Below are positions 1-11,200 of a stretch of DNA of 64,000 nt, in pieces; within the stretch, counting starts at the first letter, position 1; each line of letters begins with the position of its first letter. Origin of the DNA: Streptomyces dangxiongensis (GTDB lineage: Bacteria; Actinomycetota; Actinomycetes; Streptomycetales; Streptomycetaceae); assembly GCF_003675325.1 (NCBI RefSeq), contig NZ_CP033073.1, positions 4,774,001 through 4,838,000 on the forward strand, read 5' to 3'. Below the pieces are notes generated by a model. That model saw only the letters and a list, made by a program, of their open reading frames with translations. It ran no database searches and had not been told where the DNA came from. Position numbers and translations under genes: made by a program.

Positions 1-1007
1 AGGGTGTGGCCCTCGCGGGCCGGGTCGACCCGCCCGACCAGCCGGCCGCCGGCGAGCACCGGCATCGCGAAGTAGCCGTAGACCCGTTTGGGCCGGGGCA
101 CGTACGCCTCCAGGCGGTGGGTGAAGCCGAAGATCCGCTCCGTGCGCGCCCGCTCCCAGACCAGGGAGTCGAACGGCGACAGCAGCGTGGTGCGGTGCCG
201 GCCGCGCGGCGGCGTGGCCAGGGCCGCCGGGTCGGCCCAGGCCGGCCTGCCCCAGCCCTCGACCTCCACCGGCACCAGACCCGAGTCGGCGATCACCGCG
301 TCGACCTGCTCGCCCTTGAGGCGGTGGTAGTCGGCGATGTCCGCGCGCGTACCCACACCGAGGGACTCGCCCGCCAGCCGGACCAGGCGGCGCAGACACG
401 CGGTGTCGTCCAGTTCGTCGTGCAGCAGTTCCTCGGGGATCGCGCGCTCGGCCAGGTCGTACACCCGCTTCCACCCGCGCCGTTCCACGCACACCACCTC
501 GCCGTACATCAGCGCACGCTCGACGGCGACCTTGGTGCCCGACCAGTCCCACCATTCGCTCGTCCGCTTCGCACCGCCCAGCTCCGTGGCGGTCAGCGGG
601 CCCTCCGCGCGCAACTGCTTGACGACCTGGTCGTACACGCCGGCCGGGAGGTCGTGGTTCCAGTGCGGGCGGTTGCGGTAGGCGCGGCGGCGGAAGGCGA
701 GGTGCGGCCACTCCTCGACGGGGAGGATGCAGGCCGCGTGCGACCAGTACTCGAAGGCGTGGCCGTCCGACCAGTACGCGGCCTCCACGGCCTTGCGGCC
801 GACCGCGCCCAGGCGGGCGTACGGCACGAATTCGTGGGAGCGGGCGAGGACCGAGATCGTGTCGAGCTGCACCGCGCCGAGGTGGCGCAGCACCCCGCGG
901 ACACCGGCACGCCGGTCGGGCGCGCCGAGGAGGCCCTGGGCCCGCAGCACGATCCGGCGGGCGTCGTCCGCGGTGAGGGTGGTGGTGGGGCGCGGGAGGG
1001 TCGTCAT
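1..1007 (-). CDS. YcaQ/AlkZ-family winged-helix DNA glycosylase (3' end cut by window)
   Basis: A continuous minus-strand frame starts at ATG 1005-1007 and runs off the left edge, giving 335 residues without a stop. The N-terminal part carries the Q-phi-D motif (VQLDTISVL, about residue 45) that YcaQ/AlkZ enzymes use as catalytic site, followed by winged-helix segments rich in Trp and Arg (for example EWWDWSGTK) and the conserved block LLSPFDSLVW. Family members excise bulky or crosslinked alkylated bases. The family is about 390-400 residues, so roughly 50-60 C-terminal residues lie outside. It lies 52 bp downstream of the GNAT gene on the same strand, possibly co-transcribed. The plus-strand frame over the same bases is a shadow. 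Confidence 0.85.
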   Translation of the reverse strand, partial: MTTLPRPTTTLTADDARRIVLRAQGLLGAPDRRAGVRGVLRHLGAVQLDTISVLARSHEFVPYARLGAVGRKAVEAAYWSDGHAFEYWSHAACILPVEEWPHLAFRRRAYRNRPHWNHDLPAGVYDQVVKQLRAEGPLTATELGGAKRTSEWWDWSGTKVAVERALMYGEVVCVERRGWKRVYDLAERAIPEELLHDELDDTACLRRLVRLAGESLGVGTRADIADYHRLKGEQVDAVIADSGLVPVEVEGWGRPAWADPAALATPPRGRHRTTLLSPFDSLVWERARTERIFGFTHRLEAYVPRPKRVYGYFAMPVLAGGRLVGRVDPAREGHT

Positions 1008-1059
1008 GCGTCGGACGATAGAGGGTGCCACTGACAACCCGCGCCGAGCTGTGGCTGCG

Positions 1060-1665
1060 TCACGAACGGGCGGGCAGGTAGGGGGTGGTGGAGGGCAGGC
1101 CGAGGTCCGAGGGGAGGAGGGAGCCGACCCAGCAGTCCCGGCGTACTCCCTTGTTGTTGAGGGCGGAGCGCAGGGTGCCCTCGACGGTGAAGCCCGCGTG
1201 TTCGGCCACCGCGCGGGAGGCGTGGTTGCCCACCTCGGCGCGCCATTCGACCCGGTCGACGCCGACCTCGGTGAAGAGCCACCGGCAGGCGGTGAGGGTG
1301 GCCTCGGTCGTGTAGCCGTTGCCGCGGTGTTCCCGGGCCGCCCAGAAGCCGATCTCGGCCGTGCCCAGTGAACGCATCGTCAGGCCGAGCATGCCGGCCA
1401 GTGCGCCGCCGGTGAGGAACACGCCGAAACCGAACATCGACGCCTGCGCCCAGCCGTCGGGCACGATCTGCTCGGTGAAGGTGAACGCGTGTTCGGGCAG
1501 ATAGGGCGAGGGGATCGTCGTCCAGCGCTGGATGTCGGGGTCCTGTACGGCCACGTACACCGCGTCGGTGTCGGCGGGGCCGACGGCGCGGAGCACGAGG
1601 CGGTCCGTGGTGAGGGTGACGGGTCGCATCGCCCGATTCTGCTCGGCGCGCCGCCGGGTGGCCAT
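1060..1665 (-). CDS. GNAT family N-acetyltransferase (RimJ/RimL-like)
   Basis: The 201-residue product has the RimJ/RimL pattern: TTDRLVLRAV near the N-terminus, then the acetyl-CoA loop around REHRGNGYTTEA and the C-terminal NHASRAVAEHAGFTVEG segment that is typical of ribosomal-protein or small-substrate acetyltransferases. The substrate cannot be read from sequence. The longest start is ATG 1665; a second ATG at 1629 (MRPVTLTTDRL) begins closer to the domain, and neither has a convincing Shine-Dalgarno. The gene is divergent from secA and precedes the YcaQ-type gene by 52 bp. Confidence 0.85.
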   Translation of the reverse strand: MATRRRAEQNRAMRPVTLTTDRLVLRAVGPADTDAVYVAVQDPDIQRWTTIPSPYLPEHAFTFTEQIVPDGWAQASMFGFGVFLTGGALAGMLGLTMRSLGTAEIGFWAAREHRGNGYTTEATLTACRWLFTEVGVDRVEWRAEVGNHASRAVAEHAGFTVEGTLRSALNNKGVRRDCWVGSLLPSDLGLPSTTPYLPARS

Positions 1666-1881
1666 CAGGTTTCGCGTTGTGTGACCGGGTGATCACGTTT
1701 CGCGCAAATCCCGGTCAGATGCGGCACTATCCGGCCGCCCCGTCCGTTGTTCCGGGTGAAGCAGCCGTCGCGCCGCCAGGCCTCCCGGCGCAGCCGGGTC
1801 CTCGCATACGATGGCCGTTGCTCAGTACGTCACAAGGAACCTCGACCGTCCCAGGCCCGACCGGCAAGGAGACCAGCCCCC

Positions 1882-4692
<2,811 letters not shown>

Positions 4693-4707
4693 CACCGCCG
4701 CTCGAAC

Positions 4708-4739
4708 AGGGCCGGTTCCCTCCGGGGGGCCGGCCCTTT
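4708..4739 (+). terminator. Rho-independent-type hairpin after secA
   Basis: Arms AGGGCCGG (4708-4715) and CCGGCCCT (4730-4737) form a perfect GC stem, followed by TTTC, 16 bp after the secA stop codon. Confidence 0.7.
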
Positions 4740-4873
4740 CGCGCTTGCGGTCCGCGTGCCGGGTGCCGGGTGCCGGGTAGTCCGCGGGGCAGGGGCGAGC
4801 GCGGCCTGTGATGACATCACCCGCACGCGCGCACTCACCCGCACCCGCGCGGTGCCTGTGACCGGGCGGTGCG

Positions 4874-4918
4874 GCTGCGAAGGGGCGCGTCGGCCGGCCG
4901 TACGCGCCCCTTCGCAGC
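4874..4918. terminator. Perfect 17-bp hairpin between convergent genes
   Basis: GCTGCGAAGGGGCGCGT (4874-4890) is repeated exactly as its reverse complement at 4902-4918 with an 11-base loop. It sits just beyond the 3' end of the minus-strand Rv3235-like gene and could stop transcription from either side. There is no T-run, as is usual in streptomycetes. Confidence 0.6.
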
Positions 4919-4924
4919 GCAGGA

Positions 4925-5413
4925 CTAGTGCGGCCCCGTTTCCACGGCTGTGCAGCGCCAGCGGAGGTCCTTGCCCCGTTCCAGGCGGAAGGCCAGGGCC
5001 CGCATCCTGTTCCCGGCGGTGACGCGGGCGAAGACCTCCAGCGCGCCTTCGCTGGGGACGTAGTAGCCGATGTCGTGGACGACCGGACGGGAGCCCAGGG
5101 TGCGCAGGGGGCTGTGTTCGGCGAGGCGGGCCAGGTCGTCGTAGGCGCGGCCCGCTGTGTGCCGGAGCATCCAGTGGACGGGCCGCTGACCGCTCAGGAC
5201 GGCCAGCAGGCGGTCGGCGAAGAGGTCGGTCGGGCGAGGGGGCCGGGCGGCCGGCGCGGGCCCGGCAGCGGCCTTCTGCGCGCCGGTGAGGGCGGTTGCC
5301 GGCCGGCTGGGCGTGCGGGGCGGCGCGCCCCCGGGGCGTCGGGAGTCACGGCGGGTCGGCGGGCGGTGGCGCGGCCGGGGCTGGGCGGCGGCGCGGCTCA
5401 TGACCTTGTTCAT
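4925..5413 (-). CDS. Rv3235 family protein
   Basis: The 162-residue product has a basic, Pro/Arg-rich disordered N-terminal half (about residues 1-60) and a conserved C-terminal domain with ADRLLAVLSGQRPVHWMLRHT, then a stretch ending ARVTAGNRMRALAFRLE. This matches the small actinobacterial family named after Mycobacterium Rv3235, which is commonly found next to secA; its function is not known to me. A GGGGA ribosome-binding site lies a few bases before ATG 5413. The final segment, RWRCTAVETG, is also typical. It is convergent with secA. Confidence 0.8.
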   Translation of the reverse strand: MNKVMSRAAAQPRPRHRPPTRRDSRRPGGAPPRTPSRPATALTGAQKAAAGPAPAARPPRPTDLFADRLLAVLSGQRPVHWMLRHTAGRAYDDLARLAEHSPLRTLGSRPVVHDIGYYVPSEGALEVFARVTAGNRMRALAFRLERGKDLRWRCTAVETGPH

Positions 5414-5745
5414 GGGGGGTCCCCGTTCGGGCGGGCAGGTGATACCGGTCGGTAACTAGTTGGTGGGGATCTTGTACGGCCCCCGGCGGGCACGGGCAAG
5501 GAGGTGACGGTGGGCGGGGCGGGGGCCGCCAGGTTCACCTATCCGAGGGAGGCGAGGTACCGGCGACCGCGTCAGGGGGCGGCGGGGGAGGGTGAACGGG
5601 CGTACCGGAGTGGACGCCCCGGCGGCGTCCGGCAGGGGCTCGAAAGGGGACGGGGCGCACGTATCCTGAAGGCCCGCCGGGAGACGCGCCAGCCGCTTCC
5701 TCCCGGGGCCCCAGCGGAGCCTTCGACCAGGAAAGAGCGGCCAGC
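5414..5745. other. Intergenic region between divergent genes
   Basis: This 332-bp stretch separates the Rv3235-like and DUF6912-like genes and must carry both promoters. I see no convincing gene, repeat or clear -35/-10 pair; a CGTATCCT element near 5660 is a weak -10 candidate for the plus strand. AGGAAAG at 5729-5735 is the likely ribosome-binding site of the downstream gene. Confidence 0.4.
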
Positions 5746-6258
5746 ATGCGCGTCTACGTCCCCCTGACCCTCACCGCTCTCGCCGAGGCGCACAGGACGG
5801 GCGAGCTGGCCAGCGGGCCCCTCGTGGCGTACGCCGTCACGCCCGCGCTGCGCGAGTGGTACCTCTCCGACGACATCGAGGAGCTGGAGTACGCGGCGCT
5901 CAGCCGTGCGGCCCTCGCCTCGCTGCGGCTGCTGGCGGCGGATCCGGACGCGGTGCGGCGCCGGGTCGTCGTCGCCGTCGACGTGCCCGACGGCGTCGCG
6001 GGCGCCGACCCCGACCGCGGGCTCGACCCGGCCGCCCTGGGCGAGGTGACGGTGAAGACGGCGGTGCCGCTCGCGAAGGCGGCTGCCGTGCACGTCGACG
6101 CGGACGACGCGGAGCGGGACGTGCGCGCGGCGGCGGACGCCCTCGACGCGGCGGACGGCGGGGACGACGACGCGCAGTTCGTGGTGGACGGGGCGGACGA
6201 CCACGAGCTGCTGTGGTACGCCACGCAGGAGATCCCCAACCTGGTCGGACGGGCCTGA
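5746..6258 (+). CDS. DUF6912-like conserved actinobacterial protein
   Basis: The 170-residue product starts MRVYVPLTLTALAEAH and contains VAYAVTPALREWYLSDDIEELEY, a pattern I recognise from small conserved actinobacterial proteins annotated as DUF6912. It is strongly acidic in its second half, with long Asp/Ala-rich runs, and has no signal peptide or membrane segment. No catalytic motif is apparent and no function is known to me. AGGAAAG precedes the ATG. It lies 24 bp upstream of the HAD gene on the same strand, so the two may be co-transcribed. Confidence 0.75.
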   Translation: MRVYVPLTLTALAEAHRTGELASGPLVAYAVTPALREWYLSDDIEELEYAALSRAALASLRLLAADPDAVRRRVVVAVDVPDGVAGADPDRGLDPAALGEVTVKTAVPLAKAAAVHVDADDAERDVRAAADALDAADGGDDDAQFVVDGADDHELLWYATQEIPNLVGRA

Positions 6259-6282
6259 CCTGCGAGGGAGTCGTGACTGTCA

Positions 6283-6975
6283 GTGGCGGCGGGTACGGTT
6301 CTCGACATGGGGACGCAGGGAAGCGCGCACATCGTCTGGGACTGGAACGGAACGCTGTTCCACGACAATGACGCGATCATCGGGGCGACGAACGCGGCTT
6401 TCGCCGAGCTGGGCCTCGCGCCGATCACGCTGGAGCAGTACCGGTCGCTGTACTGCGTGCCGGTGCCGAAGTTCTACGAACGGCTGCTGGGCCGGCTGCC
6501 GACGGGCGCCGAGTGGGAGCTGATGGACGGGGTCTTCCACCGGTACTACGCCGAGCACCGGGTGCGTTGCGCGCTCACCGAGGGTGCGGCGGAGCTGCTC
6601 GCCGGGTGGCGGTCGGCGGGACACAGCCAGTCCTTGCTGAGCATGTACGGGCACGAGGACCTGGTGCCGCTGGTGCGGGGCTTCGGGATCGAGGCGCACT
6701 TCCTCCGGGTCGACGGGCGTACGGGGCCGTCCGGTGGCAGCAAGGCGGAGCACATGGTGCGGCATCTGGAGGCGCTGACGGGGCGGGCGGCGCCGGAGCG
6801 GACCGTGGTGATCGGGGACGCGGCGGACGACGCGGTCGCCGCACGGCACGTGGGCGCGCGTGCCGTGCTGTACACCGGGGGCTCGCACAGCCGGGCCAGC
6901 CTGGAGGCGGTCGGGGTGCCGGTGGTCGACACGCTGGCCGAGGCCGTGGCGGAGGCGCGGAGGATATCGGCGTAG
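6283..6975 (+). CDS. HAD-superfamily hydrolase
   Basis: Motif I is DWNGTL (Asp20 nucleophile in the GTG-start numbering), motif III includes GSKAEH, and motif IV is GDAADDAVAA, so the HAD Rossmann core is complete. The second residue of the usual DxD pair is Asn22 instead of Asp. The Asp at that position normally acts as general acid/base in HAD phosphatases, so activity may differ from a simple phosphatase. Overall layout is like phosphoglycolate-phosphatase-type HADs with a helical cap. Start choice is open: GTG 6283 has GGGAG about 13 bp upstream, while ATG 6307 (MGTQGSAHIVWDW) lacks a ribosome-binding site. Confidence 0.85.
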   Translation: MAAGTVLDMGTQGSAHIVWDWNGTLFHDNDAIIGATNAAFAELGLAPITLEQYRSLYCVPVPKFYERLLGRLPTGAEWELMDGVFHRYYAEHRVRCALTEGAAELLAGWRSAGHSQSLLSMYGHEDLVPLVRGFGIEAHFLRVDGRTGPSGGSKAEHMVRHLEALTGRAAPERTVVIGDAADDAVAARHVGARAVLYTGGSHSRASLEAVGVPVVDTLAEAVAEARRISA

Positions 6976-7020
6976 CCCGGCAGCGGTAACGGCCCGCCCC
7001 CGGGGGGCGCTGCCGGCGTA

Positions 7021-7120
7021 CCCGGCATGAATGCCGGCCCACCCGGAAGCCGGGCTCATCCGGGAGCCGGGCTCACCCGGAAACGGCCCACCCGGGAGCC
7101 GGGCCCCCGGGGGCACGCGG
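7021..7120. repeat. Short imperfect tandem/inverted repeats between convergent genes
   Basis: A hairpin CCGGCATGAATGCCGG (7022-7037) is followed by three to four imperfect copies of an approximately 18-bp unit built on CCGGGAGCCGGGCT. The array fills the gap between the HAD and PfpI genes and probably terminates both transcripts. Confidence 0.6.
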
Positions 7121-7129
7121 TGTCGTCCG

Positions 7130-7702
7130 TCACTCCGGTGTGGCCGGTGCCTTCGTGCGCAGGATCTTCAGGAACTCCCGCATCCAGGCCGGGTGGTCCG
7201 GCCAGGCGCGGGCGGAGACCAGCGTGCCGTCCACGACCGCCTCGGTGTCCTGGAAGCCCGCGCCGGCGGCCTGCATGTCGGGTTCCAGCGCCGGGTACGC
7301 CGTGACCCGGCGGCCCTGGAGGGAGTCGATCGCGGCGGTGAGCAGCGGGCCGTGGCAGATCTGGGCGACCGGCTTGTCCGCGTCGAAGAAGGCCTTGAGG
7401 ATCTTGCGGAGTTCGGGGTCGTTGCGCAGGTACTCGGGGGCCCGGCCGCCGGGGATGACCAGGGCCGCGTACCGGCCGGGGTCGACCTCGGCGAAGGCCA
7501 GGTCGGCGGGCCAGGTGTACCCGGGCTTCTCGGTGTACGTGTCGTAGCCGGGTTCGAAGTCGTGGACGACGAAGCGGAGGGTCTTGCGGGTGGGGGCCGC
7601 GATGTGGACGTCGTAGCCTTCCTCGCGCAGCCGCTGGTAGGGGTAGAGCACCTCCAGGGACTCCGCCGCGTCACCGGTGACGATCAGGATCTGGGTGGGC
7701 AT
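7130..7702 (-). CDS. DJ-1/PfpI family protein
   Basis: The 190-residue product has the DJ-1/PfpI fold signature: TQILIVTGDAAESLEV at the start, LVIPGGRAPEYLR in the middle, and the nucleophile elbow ICHGP with Cys116. Family members include glyoxalase III/deglycase-like and chaperone or protease activities; the substrate here is unknown. I chose ATG 7702 because GGAGGAG lies 6 bp upstream. The open frame extends upstream to 7876 but without a ribosome-binding site. The gene is convergent with the HAD gene and divergent from the glutamate dehydrogenase gene. Confidence 0.85.
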   Translation of the reverse strand: MPTQILIVTGDAAESLEVLYPYQRLREEGYDVHIAAPTRKTLRFVVHDFEPGYDTYTEKPGYTWPADLAFAEVDPGRYAALVIPGGRAPEYLRNDPELRKILKAFFDADKPVAQICHGPLLTAAIDSLQGRRVTAYPALEPDMQAAGAGFQDTEAVVDGTLVSARAWPDHPAWMREFLKILRTKAPATPE

Positions 7703-8279
7703 GGTCGGCTCCTCCGGGCAGACTCCGGGCACACTGGCCACCGTGCCTCCGTCGGAGGCGCTTGCCAAGGGGGCCCGGCGCTTCTCAGGGTGCGTCCGCG
7801 TGCGCGGGGGCGCGACCGGATCGCCGGTTACGCCACCCGGCCGCGTACCGCCGCTGTGCAGAACGTCAAACTTCACCCCTCGGTTTTGTACACATACGGC
7901 TCATGACGGGTCCCGGGTAAGTGGCGATAGCCTTGTGGCGTGATCAGCGCGATATCTCGCGGGAGCGACGCCGCTCCCGCCCCGCGCCCGGGTTGCACGG
8001 AACACCTCCGTGACCGGGCGGCGATCGCCGATCTTCGCGGGCGGGACGGGGGCACCGGTGCCCCCAGGACGCCGAGGACGCTCCGGGACGCGGCGGTGCC
8101 GAGAGCAGCGTCACAGTCGACGGGCGTGCCGGAAATGGCCGAATACCCCCCACGAATCTCACCTCGCGGCATAGCGTCGTACCGGACCGGACATCCCGGG
8201 CCGTGGCGTCGAGCCGGGGGGAAAGAGACCGTACTTCCTTCTACGTCACGCAACGGCGCGCGACAGGAGCCAGAGGACA
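7703..8279. other. Long intergenic region upstream of the glutamate dehydrogenase gene
   Basis: This 577-bp divergent region shows no ORF with coding-type base use and a ribosome-binding site. It must hold the promoters of the PfpI gene and of gdh. A relatively AT-rich segment near 7876-7905 (around TTTTGTACACATACGG) is the most promoter-like part, probably for the minus strand. ACAGGAGCC at 8262-8270 is the likely gdh ribosome-binding site. Confidence 0.4.
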
Positions 8280-11200
8280 ATGCAGACCAAGCTGGACGAA
8301 GCCAAGGCCGAGCTGCTCGAACGGGCCGCCCGGGTAGCTGAGAACAGCCCGGTCGGGGGGCACCTACCGACCGGGACGACGAGCGAGGGCGGCTCCGGCA
8401 CCCCGGACGGCGAATCCCTGCTCACGTTCCTCCAGCGCTACTACCTGCACACCGCACCGGAAGACCTGGCCGACCGCGACCCGGTCGACGTCTTCGGCGC
8501 CGCGGTCTCGCACCACCGTCTCGCCGAGACCCGCCCGCAGGGCACCGCGAACGTCCGGGTGCACACCCCGTCCGTGGAGGAGAACGGGTGGACCTGCAGC
8601 CACACCGTGGTGGAGGTCGTGACCGACGACATGCCCTTCCTCGTCGACTCGGTCACCAACGAGCTGACCCGGCAGGGACGCGGCATCCACGTCGTCATCC
8701 ACCCGCAGTTCGTGGTCCGGCGGGACCTGACCGGCAAGCTGATCGAGGTGCTGGCGACCCCGCCCACCGGCGACCTCCCGCACGACGCGCACGTCGAGTC
8801 CTGGATCCACGTCGAGATCGACCGGGAGACCGACCGCGCCGACCTCAAGCAGATCTCCGCCGATCTGCTGCGTGTCCTGTCGGACGTCCGTGAGGCCGTC
8901 GAGGACTGGGAAAAGATGCGGAACACCTCGATGCGCATCGCCGACGGCCTGGCGGACGAGCCTGCCCCCGCCGACCTGGCGAAGCCCGAGATCGAGGAGG
9001 CCCGCGAGCTGCTGCGCTGGCTGGCCGACGACCACTTCACCTTCCTCGGCTACCGCGAGTACCAGTTGCGCGACGACGACACGCTCGCCGCCGTGCCCGG
9101 CACCGGTCTGGGCATACTGCGTTCCGACCCGCACCACGCCGAGGAGGACCGGCACCCGGTCAGCCCCTCCTTCGAGCGGCTCCCGGCCGACGCCCGGGCC
9201 AAGGCCCGCGAGCACAAGCTGCTGGTGCTGACCAAGGCCAACAGCCGGGCCACCGTGCACCGGCCGTCGTACCTGGACTACATCGGCGTCAAGAAGTTCG
9301 ACGCGGACGGCAACGTCGTCGGCGAGCGCCGCTTCCTCGGCCTGTTCTCCTCCGCCGCCTACACCGAGTCCGTGCGCCGCGTCCCGGTGATCCGCCGCAA
9401 GGTCGAGGAGGTGCTGGAGCGCGCCGGGTTCTCGCCGCACAGCCACGACGGCCGCGACCTGCTCCAGATCCTGGAGACCTACCCGCGCGACGAGCTGTTC
9501 CAGACGCCGGTCACCGAACTCCAGGCCATAGTGACCAGCGTGCTCTACCTCCAGGAGCGCCGCCGGCTGCGGCTGTACCTGCGCCAGGACGAGTACGGCC
9601 GCTACTACTCGGCCCTCGTCTACCTCCCGCGCGACCGCTACACCACCGGCGTCCGCCTGAGGATCATCGACATCCTGAAGGAGGAGCTGGGCGGCATCAG
9701 CGTCGACTTCACCGCCTGGAACACCGAGTCGATCCTGTCCCGCCTGCACTTCGTGGTCCGCGTCCCGCAGGGCACCGAGCTGTCCGAGCTGTCGGACGCC
9801 GACAAGGAGCGCATCGAGGCCCGCCTGGTCGCGGCGGCCCGTTCCTGGGCCGACGCGTTCGCGGAGGCGCTGACCGCCGAGTGCGGCGAGGAATACGCGG
9901 CCGAGGTGCTGCGCCGCTACAACAACGCCTTCCCCGAGGGGTACAAGGCCGACCACCCGCCGCGCACGGCGGTCGCCGACCTGCAGCACCTGGAGCAGTT
10001 GGGCGAGGACAAGGTCTTCTCGCTGAGCCTGTACGAGCCGGTGGGCGCCACGCCCGAGGAGCGCCGCTTCAAGATCTACCAGAAGGGCGGTTCGGTCTCC
10101 CTGTCCCAGGTGCTGCCCGTGCTCAGCCGCCTGGGCGTGGAGGTCACGGACGAGCGGCCGTACGAGCTGCGCTGCACCGACCGCACCACCGCCTGGATCT
10201 ACGACTTCGGTCTGCGCATGCCGAAGTCGCTCGGCGGCTCCAGCAGCGACTACCTGGGCGGCGACGCCCGTGAGCGGTTCCAGGACGCGTTCGCCGCGAC
10301 CTGGACCGGCCAGGCCGAGAACGACGGCTTCAACGCCCTCGTGCTGAGCGCCGGACTGACCTGGCGCCAGGCGATGGTGCTGCGCGCCTACGCCAAGTAC
10401 CTGCGCCAGGCCGGCTCGACCTTCTCGCAGGACTACATGGAGGACACCCTCCGCAACAACGTCCACACCACCCGGCTCCTCGTCTCCCTGTTCGAGGCGC
10501 GGATGTCGCCGGAGCGGCAGCAGGCCGGGCTGGAGATCACCGACGCCCTGCTGGAGGAGCTGGACGCGGCCCTGGAGCAGGTGGCCAGCCTGGACGAGGA
10601 CCGCATCCTGCGGTCGTTCCTGACCGTCATCAAGGCGACCCTGCGCACGAACTTCTTCCAGGAGGCACTCGGCGGCAAGCCGCACGAGTACGTGTCCATG
10701 AAGTTCGACCCGCAGGCCATCCCGGACCTGCCCGCGCCCCGCCCGGCGTACGAGATCTGGGTGTACTCGCCGCGCGTGGAGGGCGTGCACCTGCGGTTCG
10801 GCAAGGTCGCGCGCGGTGGTCTGCGCTGGTCCGACCGGCGCGAGGACTTCCGTACGGAGATCCTCGGCCTGGTCAAGGCGCAGATGGTGAAGAACACCGT
10901 CATCGTGCCGGTCGGCGCCAAGGGCGGCTTCGTCGCCAAGCAGCTACCCGACCCGGCCGAGGACCGGGACGCGTGGCTGGCCGAGGGCATCGCCAGCTAC
11001 AAGACGTTCATCTCGGCGCTGCTCGACATCACCGACAACATGGTCGCCGGTGAGGTCGTGCCGCCGCAGGACGTGGTCCGGCACGACGGGGACGACACCT
11101 ATCTGGTGGTCGCCGCCGACAAGGGCACGGCGACGTTCTCGGACATCGCCAACCAGGTAGCCGGCACGTACAACTTCTGGCTCGGTGACGCCTTCGCGTC

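Noticed and set aside
1747..1881. 45-codon N-terminal extension of SecA
   Set aside because: No homology, Arg-rich shadow-like sequence, and a good ribosome-binding site at the GTG start 1882.
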